Source: Limnephilus marmoratus
Lineage: Eukaryota; Arthropoda; Insecta; Trichoptera; Limnephilidae
Reading direction: 5' to 3'
Assembly (NCBI GenBank): GCA_917880885.1
Contig: OU862918.1
Coordinates: 1,302,001 to 1,366,000, forward strand
Length of the DNA stretch: 64,000 bases
Positions 10,609-21,128 of the stretch are shown in pieces. Numbering within the stretch: the first letter of the stretch is position 1; each line of letters starts with the position of its first letter. The translations under genes were made by a program, and so were the position numbers. The notes beneath the pieces are model-generated. The model saw only the letters and a list, made by a program, of their open reading frames with translations. It was not told the origin of the DNA and did no database searches.

Positions 10609-11345
10609 TGAAATGTCGCACGTCTTCCTCGGGCGCCCCCGACTGCTTCTTCTCCTTTTCTCGTTCATTCGCTCTACAATCCATCTGAGCGTTCCTTTCG
10701 TAATTTTACTCATTACGTTTACATTGGCCTTGCATTCTTCGCGGATCTCCACGTTTCTTCCAATATCGTACATGGTTTTACCACACTCACGCCTCAGGAA
10801 TCGCAATTCCACAGCATTCAGTCTACTTTCCTTTCTTTGCTACCTTCCTCTTCCTTCCTCTACCAGTTCCGTGCCTCACAGGCATACATGAGGGTCGGTT
10901 CCAGCACTCTATTATGGATATCTGGCTTCGCTTCTTTGAACAGTTTTTTTGTTAGCGCCAATGGCATTCTATTTTCCGTTAATGGAGTTACCTACATTTA
11001 ACCGTGTTTTACATATCTCTATCAGCCTTCCCATCTACCGTAAACACACTTCCCAAATATACTTCACAATACATACTTCAAAAACTTATCCACCTGCTCC
11101 AAGTATTCAGCATTCACGACTAAGTTTCACATTGTTTTCGTATCAAACACCACGATTTTAGACTTACTTACATTCATCATTAACTCATTCTTCATACATA
11201 CTTTGTTCATCCTAGACACGAGTTGGAGTTACTGTCGGAAATCAGTACCGCAACATCAGCATACAACAGGCAACGTACTTTCAGATTACTCAATTTCTCG
11301 CCCAATCCCATATATTTCCATTCTTGAATATAATCCTCCACATTG
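10609..11345 (-). pseudogene. LINE reverse transcriptase C-terminal relic
   Basis: Minus-strand remains of the RT carboxy-terminal region of a non-LTR retrotransposon. Near 11265 the frame reads LLYADVAVLISDS, a decayed form of the catalytic YADD box, then KNELMMNVSKSKIVVFDT. Near 10610-10810 it reads ELRFLRRECGKT, RNVEIREECKANV, KGTLRWIVERMNEKR and GRPRKT, the conserved tail of a LINE family widespread in insects. Frameshifts and stops lie between the blocks, and the YADD aspartate is replaced by V. The element is 5' truncated near 11345. The protein would have copied LINE RNA at its insertion site; this copy is dead. Confidence 0.8.
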
Positions 11346-11349
11346 ATAA

Positions 11350-11445
11350 AAAAAAGTGCTTTGTAATCTCCCCACTCTTGTCTACATTAGTTTTCTGAAA
11401 TTTCACTTGTACCGCGCGTGAATGGCACACTCTGATATTTTTTTC
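11350..11445 (-). repeat. ~230-bp dispersed unit, short reversed piece
   Basis: Complement of the AACTAATGTAGACAAGAGTG and GTGCCATTCACGCGCGGTAC parts of the dispersed unit. It ends at the palindrome at 11455. Confidence 0.5.
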
Positions 11446-11454
11446 AAAGAAAGA

Positions 11455-11492
11455 CAAACATTATTGGGTTACGAATAACCCAATAATGTTTG
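11455..11492. repeat. Perfect 17-bp-arm hairpin
   Basis: CAAACATTATTGGGTTA, a 4-base loop CGAA, then the exact complement. A related half-motif (GGTTATTCGTAACCCAATAAT) lies at 14155-14176. It is AT-rich outside a GGG/CCC core and has no T-run after it, so it is unlikely to be a terminator. Confidence 0.85.
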
Positions 11493-11499
11493 AAAATCT

Positions 11500-11625
11500 C
11501 CTACTACCACCACAGAAAGCCGAAAATGTTGTTTGTGTTGTGATGGAGCCGAGGAATCAAACACGCGACGCCCGGGTGGGACCTAAACGCGGTGCCCACT
11601 TAATCACTGACCAGTCAATAATTCT
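11500..11625 (-). mobile_element. tRNA-derived SINE head (degenerate)
   Basis: On the minus strand, TGGTCAGTGATTAAGTGG resembles a tRNA D-arm/A box and TGTTTGATTCCTCGGCTCC a T-arm/B box, about 30 bases apart. No cloverleaf closes, so this is a SINE head or tRNA pseudogene rather than a working tRNA. A short body with AACAACATTTTCGGC follows. Confidence 0.5.
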
Positions 11626-11639
11626 ATCTTTAAAATAAA

Positions 11640-11890
11640 TATATGAAACTTGTGTGCAGTTCACACGCGGGAGAAGTGAAGCCTTCATTAAACCAAACTT
11701 CGAGAGAATGAGACTAATCAGGAGTAGGATAATTGTAGGCTTTATTTATTATAATATTGTTTCATAGTGTAAAAATTATTTTATTCTACGAGGCCCCGCA
11801 CGAAGAGGAGGCTGATAAACTAAAAAAAAAACCGCACAAAGAGGACACCGTTTAGTCTTTTTAATTCTTTCGCAGAGTAAATCTTTAAGG
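11640..11890 (+). repeat. ~230-bp dispersed unit with inserted AT segment
   Basis: Starts GTGCAGTTCACACGCGGGAG and ends with ACAAAGAGGACACCGTTTAG and TCTTTCGCAGAGTAAATC. The middle is replaced by the AAACCAAACTTCGAGAGAATG-type block also found at 4540 and 6845. Confidence 0.55.
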
Positions 11891-13020
11891 CGCCGTAAGC
11901 TCTCTGCTATCTGCTCTCAAAAAGAAGGAGATGTAGAGATATGTAATTACGGATGTTAGATGAGCGCGCTAATATATTTAAAGCGATAAAATCGATGCGA
12001 AAATTGTGAAAATGTTTAATAAAACACGACTCATTTAGAATAGAGCAAAAATCTAGCGGGGGTTGTCTTAAACTGCATTTAAAGAAACACTGTGAATTTT
12101 TTGTGCATATAACTTGTAAAATAACTGAAAATAACGTGTTTATAAAAATTTTTAGAGCATACTTAGCGATTTTTTTCTATCGAGGGAATTTTATAAAATT
12201 TGCGTTTCGGCACTGGGAATGTGTAGATATTATCTTCAAGAAGAATAACATATATATTTTTAAGAGCTTTAAAAAATAGTCTTCATAGGGCTTAAAGGTA
12301 TAATCCAATCCTATATAGTTTGTCACTTTTTAGTGTCGCTCGTTTCTGTTTCATCGAGTTTCAAATCAGAACGACGCCAAAAAATTTTTCTCTCCAAAAA
12401 ATTGCTTTATTGCAGTTGTCGATTCAAATTTCTACCCATCGCAAAAAGGTAGCCAATTTTATGCATTAAGATGAAGTTTTACCTGAAATCCTATTTAAAT
12501 TAATTTGTTTACTAGGAATCGGTTTACATTATGAACATTTACATCAAATAATATGCTACGGATAAATTGAAGCTTTTACTACCTTTTGTATGTATTGGAA
12601 TTACAATAAAATTATTATTTACAAAAAAAAATGTTTTTTCATGACCTACGAAGTAATATAAGATTTTTTTTTAAATACCCTTTTATGGTTAAGACTATTT
12701 TGACGTTTTATATTATCTAACTTTTTTCATTCTTATAAAATTATGTACAAAATATATAAAAACCTCTTTGGCGCTTACTTGCCTTGTGCAAATAAGACGC
12801 TAATTTTTAAATTTTGATGACGTGAGAAACCAAATATTTACAGCGTTTATAATCTTTTTAATAATTATTGGTAACTAACATAACTACCTAATATTTGATT
12901 TGATACACGAGAAGAAAGATATTTAAAGATATATTTTTCTGTTCAATCTGTACAACATAAAATGATATCATGAAATCATCTACCGTTTTGAATTTTACAC
13001 GAGTAGAAAGATATATAAAG
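11891..13020. other. AT-rich intergenic DNA
   Basis: Nothing coding is recognisable. A partial ~230-bp-unit tail (TTTCATCGAGTTTCAAATCA) sits at 12345-12370. The rest is low-complexity AT sequence with direct repeats of AGAAAGATATTTAAAGATAT type at 12910-13020. Confidence 0.5.
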
Positions 13021-13448
13021 ATGGCCCTGAGGAAAATAATTTCCCTCAGGCCCTATGTCATGTTAGGGGATGCAGTGAGGAGGGTCTATTTAAGCAAGAG
13101 AAGGATAGGAAGTTCTGGGAAGGAAAAAGGTATTATATATGGGTAGGAATCAGAGGTTTAGTGTATCCAGGAGTGACGGACGTATGAATCCATCCCTCCA
13201 ACAGCTGTGCAAAGCGATGGGTCGAGAGAGTCCTGCTGAAAAGGTCGAAAGGCCTCCCTCAACCAGTCTCTCTCCGCCACGCAGTAGCTGGGCAGGCACA
13301 TCCGCTACCAAGACCTCACCCAATGAGTTCGGGCACCCCTGCTAAGTCCCCAAACGTAGTGAACCACTTCGGGGTGACCTATGGCAGAGGTGTTGGTTAT
13401 CCAATAAATGGTTCCCGGGGCGGCGGTACCCATACCCGCCTCCCAAAT
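13021..13448 (-). mobile_element. SINE-like retroposon, copy 5
   Basis: Very similar to copy 4, with the same LINE junction at the head. The 3' hairpin begins GGCCCTGAGGAAAATAATTT at 13023. The terminal poly(A) and outer stem are missing. Confidence 0.8.
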
Positions 13449-13865
13449 TGAAATGTCACACGTCTTCCTCGGGCGCCCCCGACTGCTTCTTCTCCTTTTC
13501 TCGTTCATTCGCTCTACAATCCATCTGAGCGTTCCTTTCGTAATTTTACTCATTACGTTTACACTGGCCTTGCATTCTTCGCGGATCTCCACGTTTCTCC
13601 CAAGATCGTACATGGTTTTACCATACTCACGCCTCAGGAATCGCAATTCTACAGCATTCAGTCTACTTTCCTTCCTTTGCTTCCTTCCTCTTCCTTCCTC
13701 TACCAGTTCCATGCCTCTCAGCCATACATGGGGGTCGGTACCAGCACTCTATTATGGATAGCTGGCTTGGCTTCTTTGGACAGTTTTTTTGTTGGCGCCA
13801 ATGGCGTTCTATCCTCCGTTAATGGAGTTACCTACATTTAACCTTGTTTCACATATCTCTATCAT
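13449..13865 (-). pseudogene. LINE reverse transcriptase C-terminal relic, second copy
   Basis: Near-duplicate of the relic at 10609-11345 but shorter. The minus frame reads RLNAVELRFLRREYGKT, RNVEIREECKASV and KGTLRWIVERMNEKR, then GRPRKT, before running through the retroposon head. The 135-residue open stretch (13305-13712) is a fused read-through of LINE tail and retroposon, not a native protein. The catalytic part of the RT is absent. Confidence 0.8.
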
Positions 13866-13924
13866 CATTTGGTCAATACGCTAAAGTTTTGTGGAAACGA
13901 CGAACGAAGGTCGTTTTCAGAATG

Positions 13925-14120
13925 GGGGTGAGGTTTGTCTAGGTCTTGGAGGCGGATGACCGGGACACACTGAACCCCAGATTCCTACCCACCCTTTAAA
14001 CCCCTTTCCTTAAAATAATTTTCCTCTCCTTCCTTTCCTTCAAAAGCTCTCCACACAGCATACCCAAAGATGAATAATTTCCCTCAGGGTCTTCTGTGTG
14101 GAGCTCATGTAAAAAAAAAG
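13925..14120 (+). mobile_element. SINE-like retroposon, copy 6 (deleted)
   Basis: Sense copy missing the head and much of the body: GGGGTGAGGTTTGTCTAGG, ACACTGAACCCCAGATTCC, CTCCACACAGCAT, a shortened hairpin, CTGTGTGGAGCTCATGT and an A-rich tail. Confidence 0.75.
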
Positions 14121-14311
14121 AAAAGAAAAAGTACGAGATTTTAAATTAGTTACAGGTTATTCGTAACCCAATAATGATTGTCTTTCTTAAAAAAACAATT
14201 GTGCCTTTATTGCACTTGTCAATTGCTACCTATCGCATAAAGGAGCCAATTTTATGCATCCCGAATAATTATTGGTAACTAAAATAACCTAGTTCCTGTT
14301 CACTCTATATA

Positions 14312-14762
14312 TATTTTTTTACATTAGCTCCACACTGCAGTGTGGAGCTAATGCTTTTCGAGCTTTTCCCTAATTTCCCTCAAGGCCTATGTCATCTTTG
14401 GGGATGCTGTGTGGAGGGTATTTTTGGGGAAAGGAAGGAGAGGTAGTTTTGGGAAAGAAAAAAGTATGAAGGGTAGTTAGGAATCTGGGGGTCAATGTGT
14501 CCAGGAGTGACAGACATATGAATCCATCCCTCCCACTGTGATATAAGGCGTGGATCGAGATTCCGGTTGGAGAGATAAAAAGGTCTCCCTCAACCAGTCT
14601 CTCCCGATCCGGTCCGCCATGTAGAAGGTGGGCAAATGCATAGGCTGCCAAGACCTAGACACAGTTCACCCCGTGAACTCGGGCACCCCCGCTAAGACAC
14701 CAAACATATCTAACCACTTGGTGTTGGGCTGTTAGTTATCTTGTAAATGGTTCCCGGGGCTG
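14312..14762 (-). mobile_element. SINE-like retroposon, copy 7, with palindromic 3' end
   Basis: Antisense copy running from the poly(T) at ~14312 to GGTTCCCGGGGC at 14760. The 3' terminus is abnormal: ACATTAGCTCCACACTG is followed at once by its own complement, so the outer hairpin arm is doubled into a perfect 32-bp palindrome (14322-14353). Confidence 0.75.
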
Positions 14763-15970
14763 CCTCCAAAATTTTTAATTTGATTGTTGTTTTTCCTACC
14801 AAATATAAAATGATATAATAACCATAGACATCCAAATGGATAGACAAGCAGTTACAGATGAGGGGTAAAACCAAACTATGGAGAGCGGAAGAGGGGAAAG
14901 ATGACTGTCATTCGTTGAACAATCAATCTGACAGTATATAGGCATCTCGCATTACAATATCACCATTTAGTTCTTAAAAGCAAAATCTGCTTTGAATGAA
15001 TAGACCTTTTTACATGGGAGCGCGAATTGCTTGCCACGTTCAAAACTTATTTGCTAAGGCCAAATGCTCGCCCCAAAAAGACTCGCGCCAATACACATAT
15101 CAATATTTTCTTGCCGTGTTTAGTTAAAACACTTTTACAAATGTTTCATAATTTACTTACCCCTGTAACCAGCGACGAGCACATTGGAGTACCGCCCACA
15201 TTCGCTATGTGCATATTGATAGGTAGATATATTGTATAGCACAAGCTGCCGTTATTTCGTTAAATGTATGGATGTCAGCTTCTCGCTGTTCACGGCAAGA
15301 ATGATGACGTCACACATTTTAGATTCAAGCGAGGCTATATCCCCTCCCCATGGAGCGAGCCGGTTCCAAGGAGGAGCTACAGCCGGCGCCATGTGGAAGG
15401 GGAAATAATACGTTTTTATCACTTAGGGCAGGTCCAGATATATTCATATGTCCGTGTATAATAACAGTCTACCGTTTTGACTTCTTGTGATTCTGTTTTG
15501 GTTTCCTTCAAAATAATATTTATGTTACTAATCAGTATGTACCTACGATAGATACACCGTTGGCAAATCGAGAACGAATTAAAAAGATTCTGAAAGCATC
15601 GTTATTTAAACGTATTGCATACAGGAATATACGGAGGTCGTCAAATGTTCGTAATGAACGGACGCCCTAAATATGGAATGAAGTGTGATATACGTACGAT
15701 ATACGCGGTTGCCAAAACGGCGGCAATATGAAAGGACGCCCAAAAGACTCTAAAGTATACGTACCTATCAAAAATTTGAATACCCTCAAAACACAATTTC
15801 TGGATAATTCTTTTACTATCACTCTTTTGTCAACCTAAAAACATGTGAACATTCACAGCAATTTTATATAAATACCTACCGTAAGCAGTGGTAGCCAAAA
15901 GGATGCGAAGTGAAAGGACGCCAAATCTGTAGCGGGATGTATATATATATATATATATATAACTATGTTA
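14763..15970. other. Unassigned region with short repeats
   Basis: No recognisable coding. A moderately GC-rich patch lies at 15250-15410. Three spaced copies of GAA(A/C)GGACGCC occur at 15656, 15730 and 15912, and a (TA)n run at 15943-15963 leads into the hammerhead motif. The last ~300 bp may be the eroded end of a Penelope element. Confidence 0.4.
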
Positions 15971-15973
15971 TAA

Positions 15974-16019
15974 TATTCTCCTGACGAAGGAAGGGTGCTT
16001 CCGAAACCGGTAGAGTGTG
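15974..16019 (+). ncRNA. Hammerhead ribozyme motif (Penelope-type)
   Basis: Core CTGACGA at 15981, stem II GGAAG/CTTCC with loop GGTG, then GAAA at 16003 followed by CCGG and TA. This is the minimal hammerhead of Penelope-like retroelements, in which a 2-bp self-complementary stem III (CCGG) needs dimerisation. Stem I would pair ATTCTC with GAGTGT imperfectly. Cleavage is expected after the A at 16012. The following AAATAAAAGTGG resembles the sequence after the second motif at 53979-54022. Confidence 0.75.
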
Positions 16020-16252
16020 TATAAAATAAAAGTGGTCTACAACAAATTTATATGTGTTTTTTATTGTAAATTATGGCGAGCCACAAAGTTAATGCTTTTT
16101 ACAAATAGATATATATTTGTTCGTGGTAGATACTCATCATAAAATGATGACAAAATCCCATGGAGCGCACTGTACTTTATTTGAAAACGACAAGGAACGG
16201 AGGTAGAACAAGGAGGCTTATCATCATTATCATCATCAACATTACATATATT
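16020..16252. other. Short spacer before the Helitron-like series
   Basis: AT-rich DNA with a (CAT/ATC)n patch at 16218-16240. Possible remainder of the Penelope end; no coding evidence. Confidence 0.4.
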
Positions 16253-18500
16253 ATATATATAGTATTGTTTGGTTTTGGGAGAGGTCTTTTTCCGCGCACT
16301 TTTTGGTTGACGCAAAAACGACCAGTACGCCCTTTGCGTTTCACCCACCTCAAGGTTCACTTTCGGTCGAAGCAAATTGGGACTGAAAACTGTAAGCAAA
16401 TTTTTTTCGACAAAATGAAATATATACAGGGATTTATTCTCCGATACGAATCGGCGGCGAAAACTAGAAGCTCTACTCGAATCACTCGATTCGGCTCGGT
16501 TGTATTTCCCGCCGACAGATAGCGTTTCAAAAAAAAAATGACAAAAAAAGACTTAGCATTTTCCTCAAAGGAAAATGCTAGGTCTATGGTCAAAATCTTA
16601 GATGTCAAATTTTTAGCCTAACAAAACGGAACTCTCGGCGGTTTCGGTCGTTGTTTTTCGGAAAACGACATTACCGCCGAAAAACCGATTCCGGGCTAGA
16701 TGTTTTTTGAAAATACGATAGCCGGATAGATTCCGCAACTTTTAACACCAATAAAACATATGATTCTCATATAAAATACGTCAGGAGATGCTGACGAAAC
16801 ACGAAATTTTCCGAAAAAAAATCATCAAAACACGTGCTCACAGATTCCATCGGAAGTTTAATTATTGCTGGCCAGTTCAAATTAACACGTTTTTCATTCG
16901 GGGTAGGTACCTATTTACTTCGGTAGTATTGCAAATATGATGAAAAAAGCAAGGATTGCCGGAATCTAAGGAAATGCGCAGGTACCTACCTGAACGGGTA
17001 CCTACACAACGAATTAGGTTTTAATGCAATAAATACTAAGGTAAGGTTGTTTCGATGATACTGAATAATTCAACTTTTTTTAAGTTAATTTTCACGTTCT
17101 GAGTTGCTTCTACTGAAATTCTGTTTTTTCTCAATATAGGCCAGTTACATCACAAAACTGAAATAATTACAGAACTCGAACGGAACTTTCTAGAACTGAA
17201 AATTTACTAGAAAAGTTTTAAGAATTGAGAATTTTTTTTTATTAATTATATTTTTTTTTTATAAGTGTGTTCTATTTGGACATTGTTAAATAAAAAAAAT
17301 AATTACGCGTGTTCTAGGTAGGTACTTACTTCTAGGGACTTTTTTCATTTAAAAATCAAAACATGATATTGAATGAATTTATTTATAGTGAAAATTATTT
17401 TATGCTCAACAGCATAATGGCGTCGTTTTGGTGAAATATTACAACAAAGTACCTACTTAGTACTTACACTTGCAAAATGAAATACAATACAACTACAATA
17501 GTGAGCTCCGGCATAATGAAATTTTGCACTGCTAAACCGTGCAACCGATTGTTATTGTTAATGGACTATTTGTGCGTAAATAAATTAATTATATACAGCG
17601 GGTACCCGGCATGCGTTGCGAGGCCACTTTAACTTCGGGGTCAACTAAACCGTAATGGTTCCCTACCAAGTCCCGGGAAACAACATTATAAAATTATGCA
17701 CTTTATAAAATTATATACAACGGGTACCCGGCATGCGTTGCAAGGCCGCTTTAACCTCGGGGTCAATAAAACTGTAATGTTTCCATCCGAAGTCCTGGGA
17801 AACTACATTATAATGCAAGCGCCTGCACTATATAACAGTATATACAACGGGTACCCGGCATGCGTTGCAAGGTCACTGTAACCTCGGGGTCAACTTAATT
17901 ATAATGGTTCCATCCCAAGTACCGGGAAACTACATTATAATGCAAGCACCTGCACTATATAAAATTATATACAACGGGTACCCGGTATGCGTTGCAAGGT
18001 GACTTTAACCTAGGGGTCAACTTTACTGTAATGGTTTCATCCCGATTCCCGGGAAATAAAATTTTAATTCAAGCGCCTGCAATTTATAACATAATATACA
18101 ACGGGTACACGGCATGCGTTGCAAGGTCACTGTAACCTCGGGGTCAACTTAACTGTAATGGTTCCATCCCAATTCCCGGGAAATAATATTTTAAAGCAAG
18201 TGCCTGCAATATATAACATGATATACAACGGTTACTCGGCATGCGTTGCAAGGTCACTGTAACCTCGGGATCAACTTAACTGTAATGGTTCCATTCCAAT
18301 TCCTGGGAAATTACATTTTAATGCAAGCGCTGCACTACATAACATTATATATACCCGGCATGCGTTGCAAGGCCACTGTGAACTCAGGTTTCTTCATATA
18401 TTTAATTTAACACACACTCCTCCTCGCTTCATCCACGTTCACACGTCAAATCGCATAGTGTCTTAACCCGTCAGTTGCTTCTGCAACGGGCAAAACCTAG
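16253..18500 (+). mobile_element. Helitron/HINE-like element 1
   Basis: The 5' block starts TATATATAGTATTGTTTGG and carries GATACGAATCGGCGGCGAAA (GC-rich), the degenerate hairpin module (17093-17200) and GTAGGTACCT strings. Next come a 127-bp minisatellite (17590-18380) and a 3' block TTCATCCACGTTCACACGTC with the terminal hairpin CCCGTCAGTTGC/GCAACGGG, then AAAACCTAG and T. Hairpin, CTRR and a following T are the Helitron 3' signature. The 5' TC start is not visible. No Rep/helicase is present, so it is non-autonomous. The next element abuts it directly. Confidence 0.75.
17590..18380 (+). repeat. 127-bp minisatellite array in element 1
   Basis: About six units, measured between successive CGGGTACCCGGCATGCGTTG cores at 17600, 17722, 17849, 17976, 18103 and 18230: 127 bp spacing except the first at 122. 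Each unit has the core, CACTGTAACCTCGGGGTCAA, CTGTAATGGTTCCATCC, TTCCCGGGAAA and GCAAGCGCCTGCA. Confidence 0.95.
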
Positions 18501-20527
18501 TATATATTAATACACAGTTTATCGACCGCGCACTTTTTCCTTGATGCGAAAAACGACCACTCTGCCCTTTACGTTTCACCCACCTTAAGGTTCACTTTCG
18601 GTTGAAGCAAATTCAGACAAGAAGCTGGGAGTAAATTTTTTTCGACAAAATGAAATATATACAGGGATTTATTCTCCGATACGAATCGGCGGCGAAAACT
18701 AGAAGCTCTACTCGAATCACTCGATTCGGCTGGGTTGTATTTCCCGCCGACAGATAGCGTTTCAAAAAAAAAAATGACCAAAAAACCCGTTAATTTCCAC
18801 AAAGGAAAATGCTAAGACTATGGTCAAAATCTTAGATGTCAAATTTTTAGCCTAACAAAACGGAACTCTCGGCGGTTTGGGTCGTTGTTTTTCGGAAAAC
18901 GACATTGCCGACGAAAAACCGATTCCGGGCTAGATGTTTTTTAAAAATACGATAGCCGGAAAAATTCCGCAACTTTTAATAACAATAATACATATGATTC
19001 TCATATAAAATATGTCAGGAGATGCTGCCAAAAATTACACATTTTCATGTCAAAAACGTGTTCGTAAATTCTTTGAGAGTGTAAAAATCGCTGGCCATAT
19101 GAAAATTTAAAACAACACAATTTATAACGCGGTAGGTACCTACCATTCCATTGAATTATTGCAAATTCGCCAAGTATTTATTGAGAATAAGCGTAGGTAC
19201 CTACCTACACCAATATTATTTTTCCCGGTATGTTTGAGGTAGGTACCTACCGGCTTATGAAGAATGTTCTTAGAAAATAAAGGCGCCATAGAATGTTATT
19301 TATTACAGGATAGGTAGGTACTTAATGCGTTCTCACTAAAATAATGCCGATTTTCGTTGCTTGCCAGTGTTTACGAATGTAAGTGCAGGGTGGTAAAAAA
19401 AATACCGTTGGAAATATATTGATTAATTTTGTAATATTATTAATAATGTTTTCTTATTTTTTTTTGTTTTTAGAAAATGGAGTCGGGCCGTTGCGACAAA
19501 GATTTTCGCAGCGTATAATTTTTTTTCAAAATGAGATACGTAGTTTTTTTTTAAATTTCAATACATTTTTCGTTCTGAATAACTATTTATTACGAAAATA
19601 GTATTGGCGTGGCTAAATTCGAAAGGTGGACACTTGAAAGATGACATTTTCAAAAAATAAAATCAAAGGGTCGATTTAAAAAAAAAAAAAAAATTGTTCA
19701 TCAAATTGTGTTTGTTTAAAATGAGTAAGGAAATATTGGCGGACCCTATCTTTTTTAGCTTTCAGCCAATCAGGAGAGAGATTGGAATTCTATTCCGATG
19801 TCCAATCAGAGTGGCCGCATAGAGATGTTATTGCTTATTAATTCAAATGACAATATTCACTATGAGTAGGAACTTATTTACTTTAAAATTATGATATAAA
19901 ATAAAAGGAAGTAATCAAAGATGTAATTTTAAAAAATGCTTCAGTACCTACGTGTATTGGAACTATTTATTATGTACATTTAACTAAAATTAAATTACAT
20001 GCGTAATTGGTTGGTGCAATTATTTGTTTTGTAAAAATACGTAGGTAACTAGGAACACAGATATATTATGTGTGTTAGTAGGTAGGTACTAGGTATGAGA
20101 GAACTTTTATCTTATTTTCTGTCCAAATGAATAGCTAAAGTTTTTGTTTTACGCATCAGAAAAAAGTGTAGATTGCTTCATTTACATTCGGATATACATA
20201 CTAAATTTTACAAATTTTTCATTACTTTTTTTTTTTACAGATGTGTGGGTACCTACTCAGAATCTGAGTAGGCTACTGCACATAACGACTCAGAATCTTC
20301 TGATGATATTGCGTATGTTTTTTTTTTGTAAGATATGTGATGAAATTACTAGAAGTTGAATGGGATCATTTTTTTCAAAAATATGAAATTTACATAGCGC
20401 TTTTTTTGTATTTTGCATTTTAATGATAATCATTCAACGTGGAATTGGAATCGCCACCCCGGGAACCATTAATTGGTTTCTATATACAATATTGAGCTCT
20501 GGCATCATGAAATTATGCATTGCTAAA

Positions 20528-20788
20528 CTTTTTTTTTACATTAGCTCCACACAGGAGGCACCGAGGAAAACAATTTCCCTAAGGGCCTATGTCATCTTTG
20601 AGGATGCTGTGTGGAGGGTTTTTTAAGGGAAAGGAAGGAGAAGAAGATGTGGGAAGGAAAATGGTATGAGGGGTGGGTAGGAATCTGGTAGTCAGTGTGG
20701 CCAGGAGTGACGGACGTTTGAATCTATTCCTCACACTGCGGTTCAAGGCGAAGGGTTGAGAGAATCTGGCTGGAGAGATAAACAGCCT
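20528..20788 (-). mobile_element. SINE-like retroposon, copy 8
   Basis: Poly(T), ACATTAGCTCCACACAGGAG, the inner hairpin (altered: GAGGAAAACAATTTCCCTAA) and the tail and body up to AGAATCTGGCTGGAGAGAT; the head is absent. It shares the private variant GGAGG(A/C)ACCGAGGAAAAC with copy 9, so one was copied from the other locally. Confidence 0.8.
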
Positions 20789-20885
20789 TCCAATAATTAT
20801 GGTACCATAAATAATTACAGAACTCGAATAGAATTTGAACAGAACTTTCACAAAACGTTAAGCTTAACTTGAAAAAATGGAAGTT

Positions 20886-21128
20886 TTTTTTAACAACCAC
20901 GCAGGAGGAACCGAGGAAAACAATTTCCCTAAGGGCCTATGTCATCTTTGAGGATGCTGTGCGGTGGGTTTTTTTAAGGGAAAGGAAGGAGAAGAAAATA
21001 TGGGAAGGAAAAGGGTATGAGGGGTGGGTAGGAATCTGGGGGGTCAGTGTGGCCAGGAGTAACGGACGTATGAATCTATTCCTCACACTGCGGTGCAAAG
21101 CGAAGGGTTGTGAGAATCTGGCTGGGAG
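20886..21128 (-). mobile_element. SINE-like retroposon, copy 9
   Basis: Near-duplicate of copy 8, ~350 bp away in the same orientation, truncated at the same point (AGAATCTGGCTGG) and joined directly to the 127-bp repeat core at 21131. Half a hairpin module separates the two copies (20800-20870). Confidence 0.8.

Noticed and set aside
13305..13712. 135-codon minus-strand frame as an intact protein
   Set aside because: Read-through of a LINE tail into the retroposon head; the last ~60 residues are retroposon sequence.
17590..18380. CRISPR-like or centromeric satellite array
   Set aside because: Direct 127-bp units without spacers, confined to the middle of Helitron-like elements and only six to eight units long.
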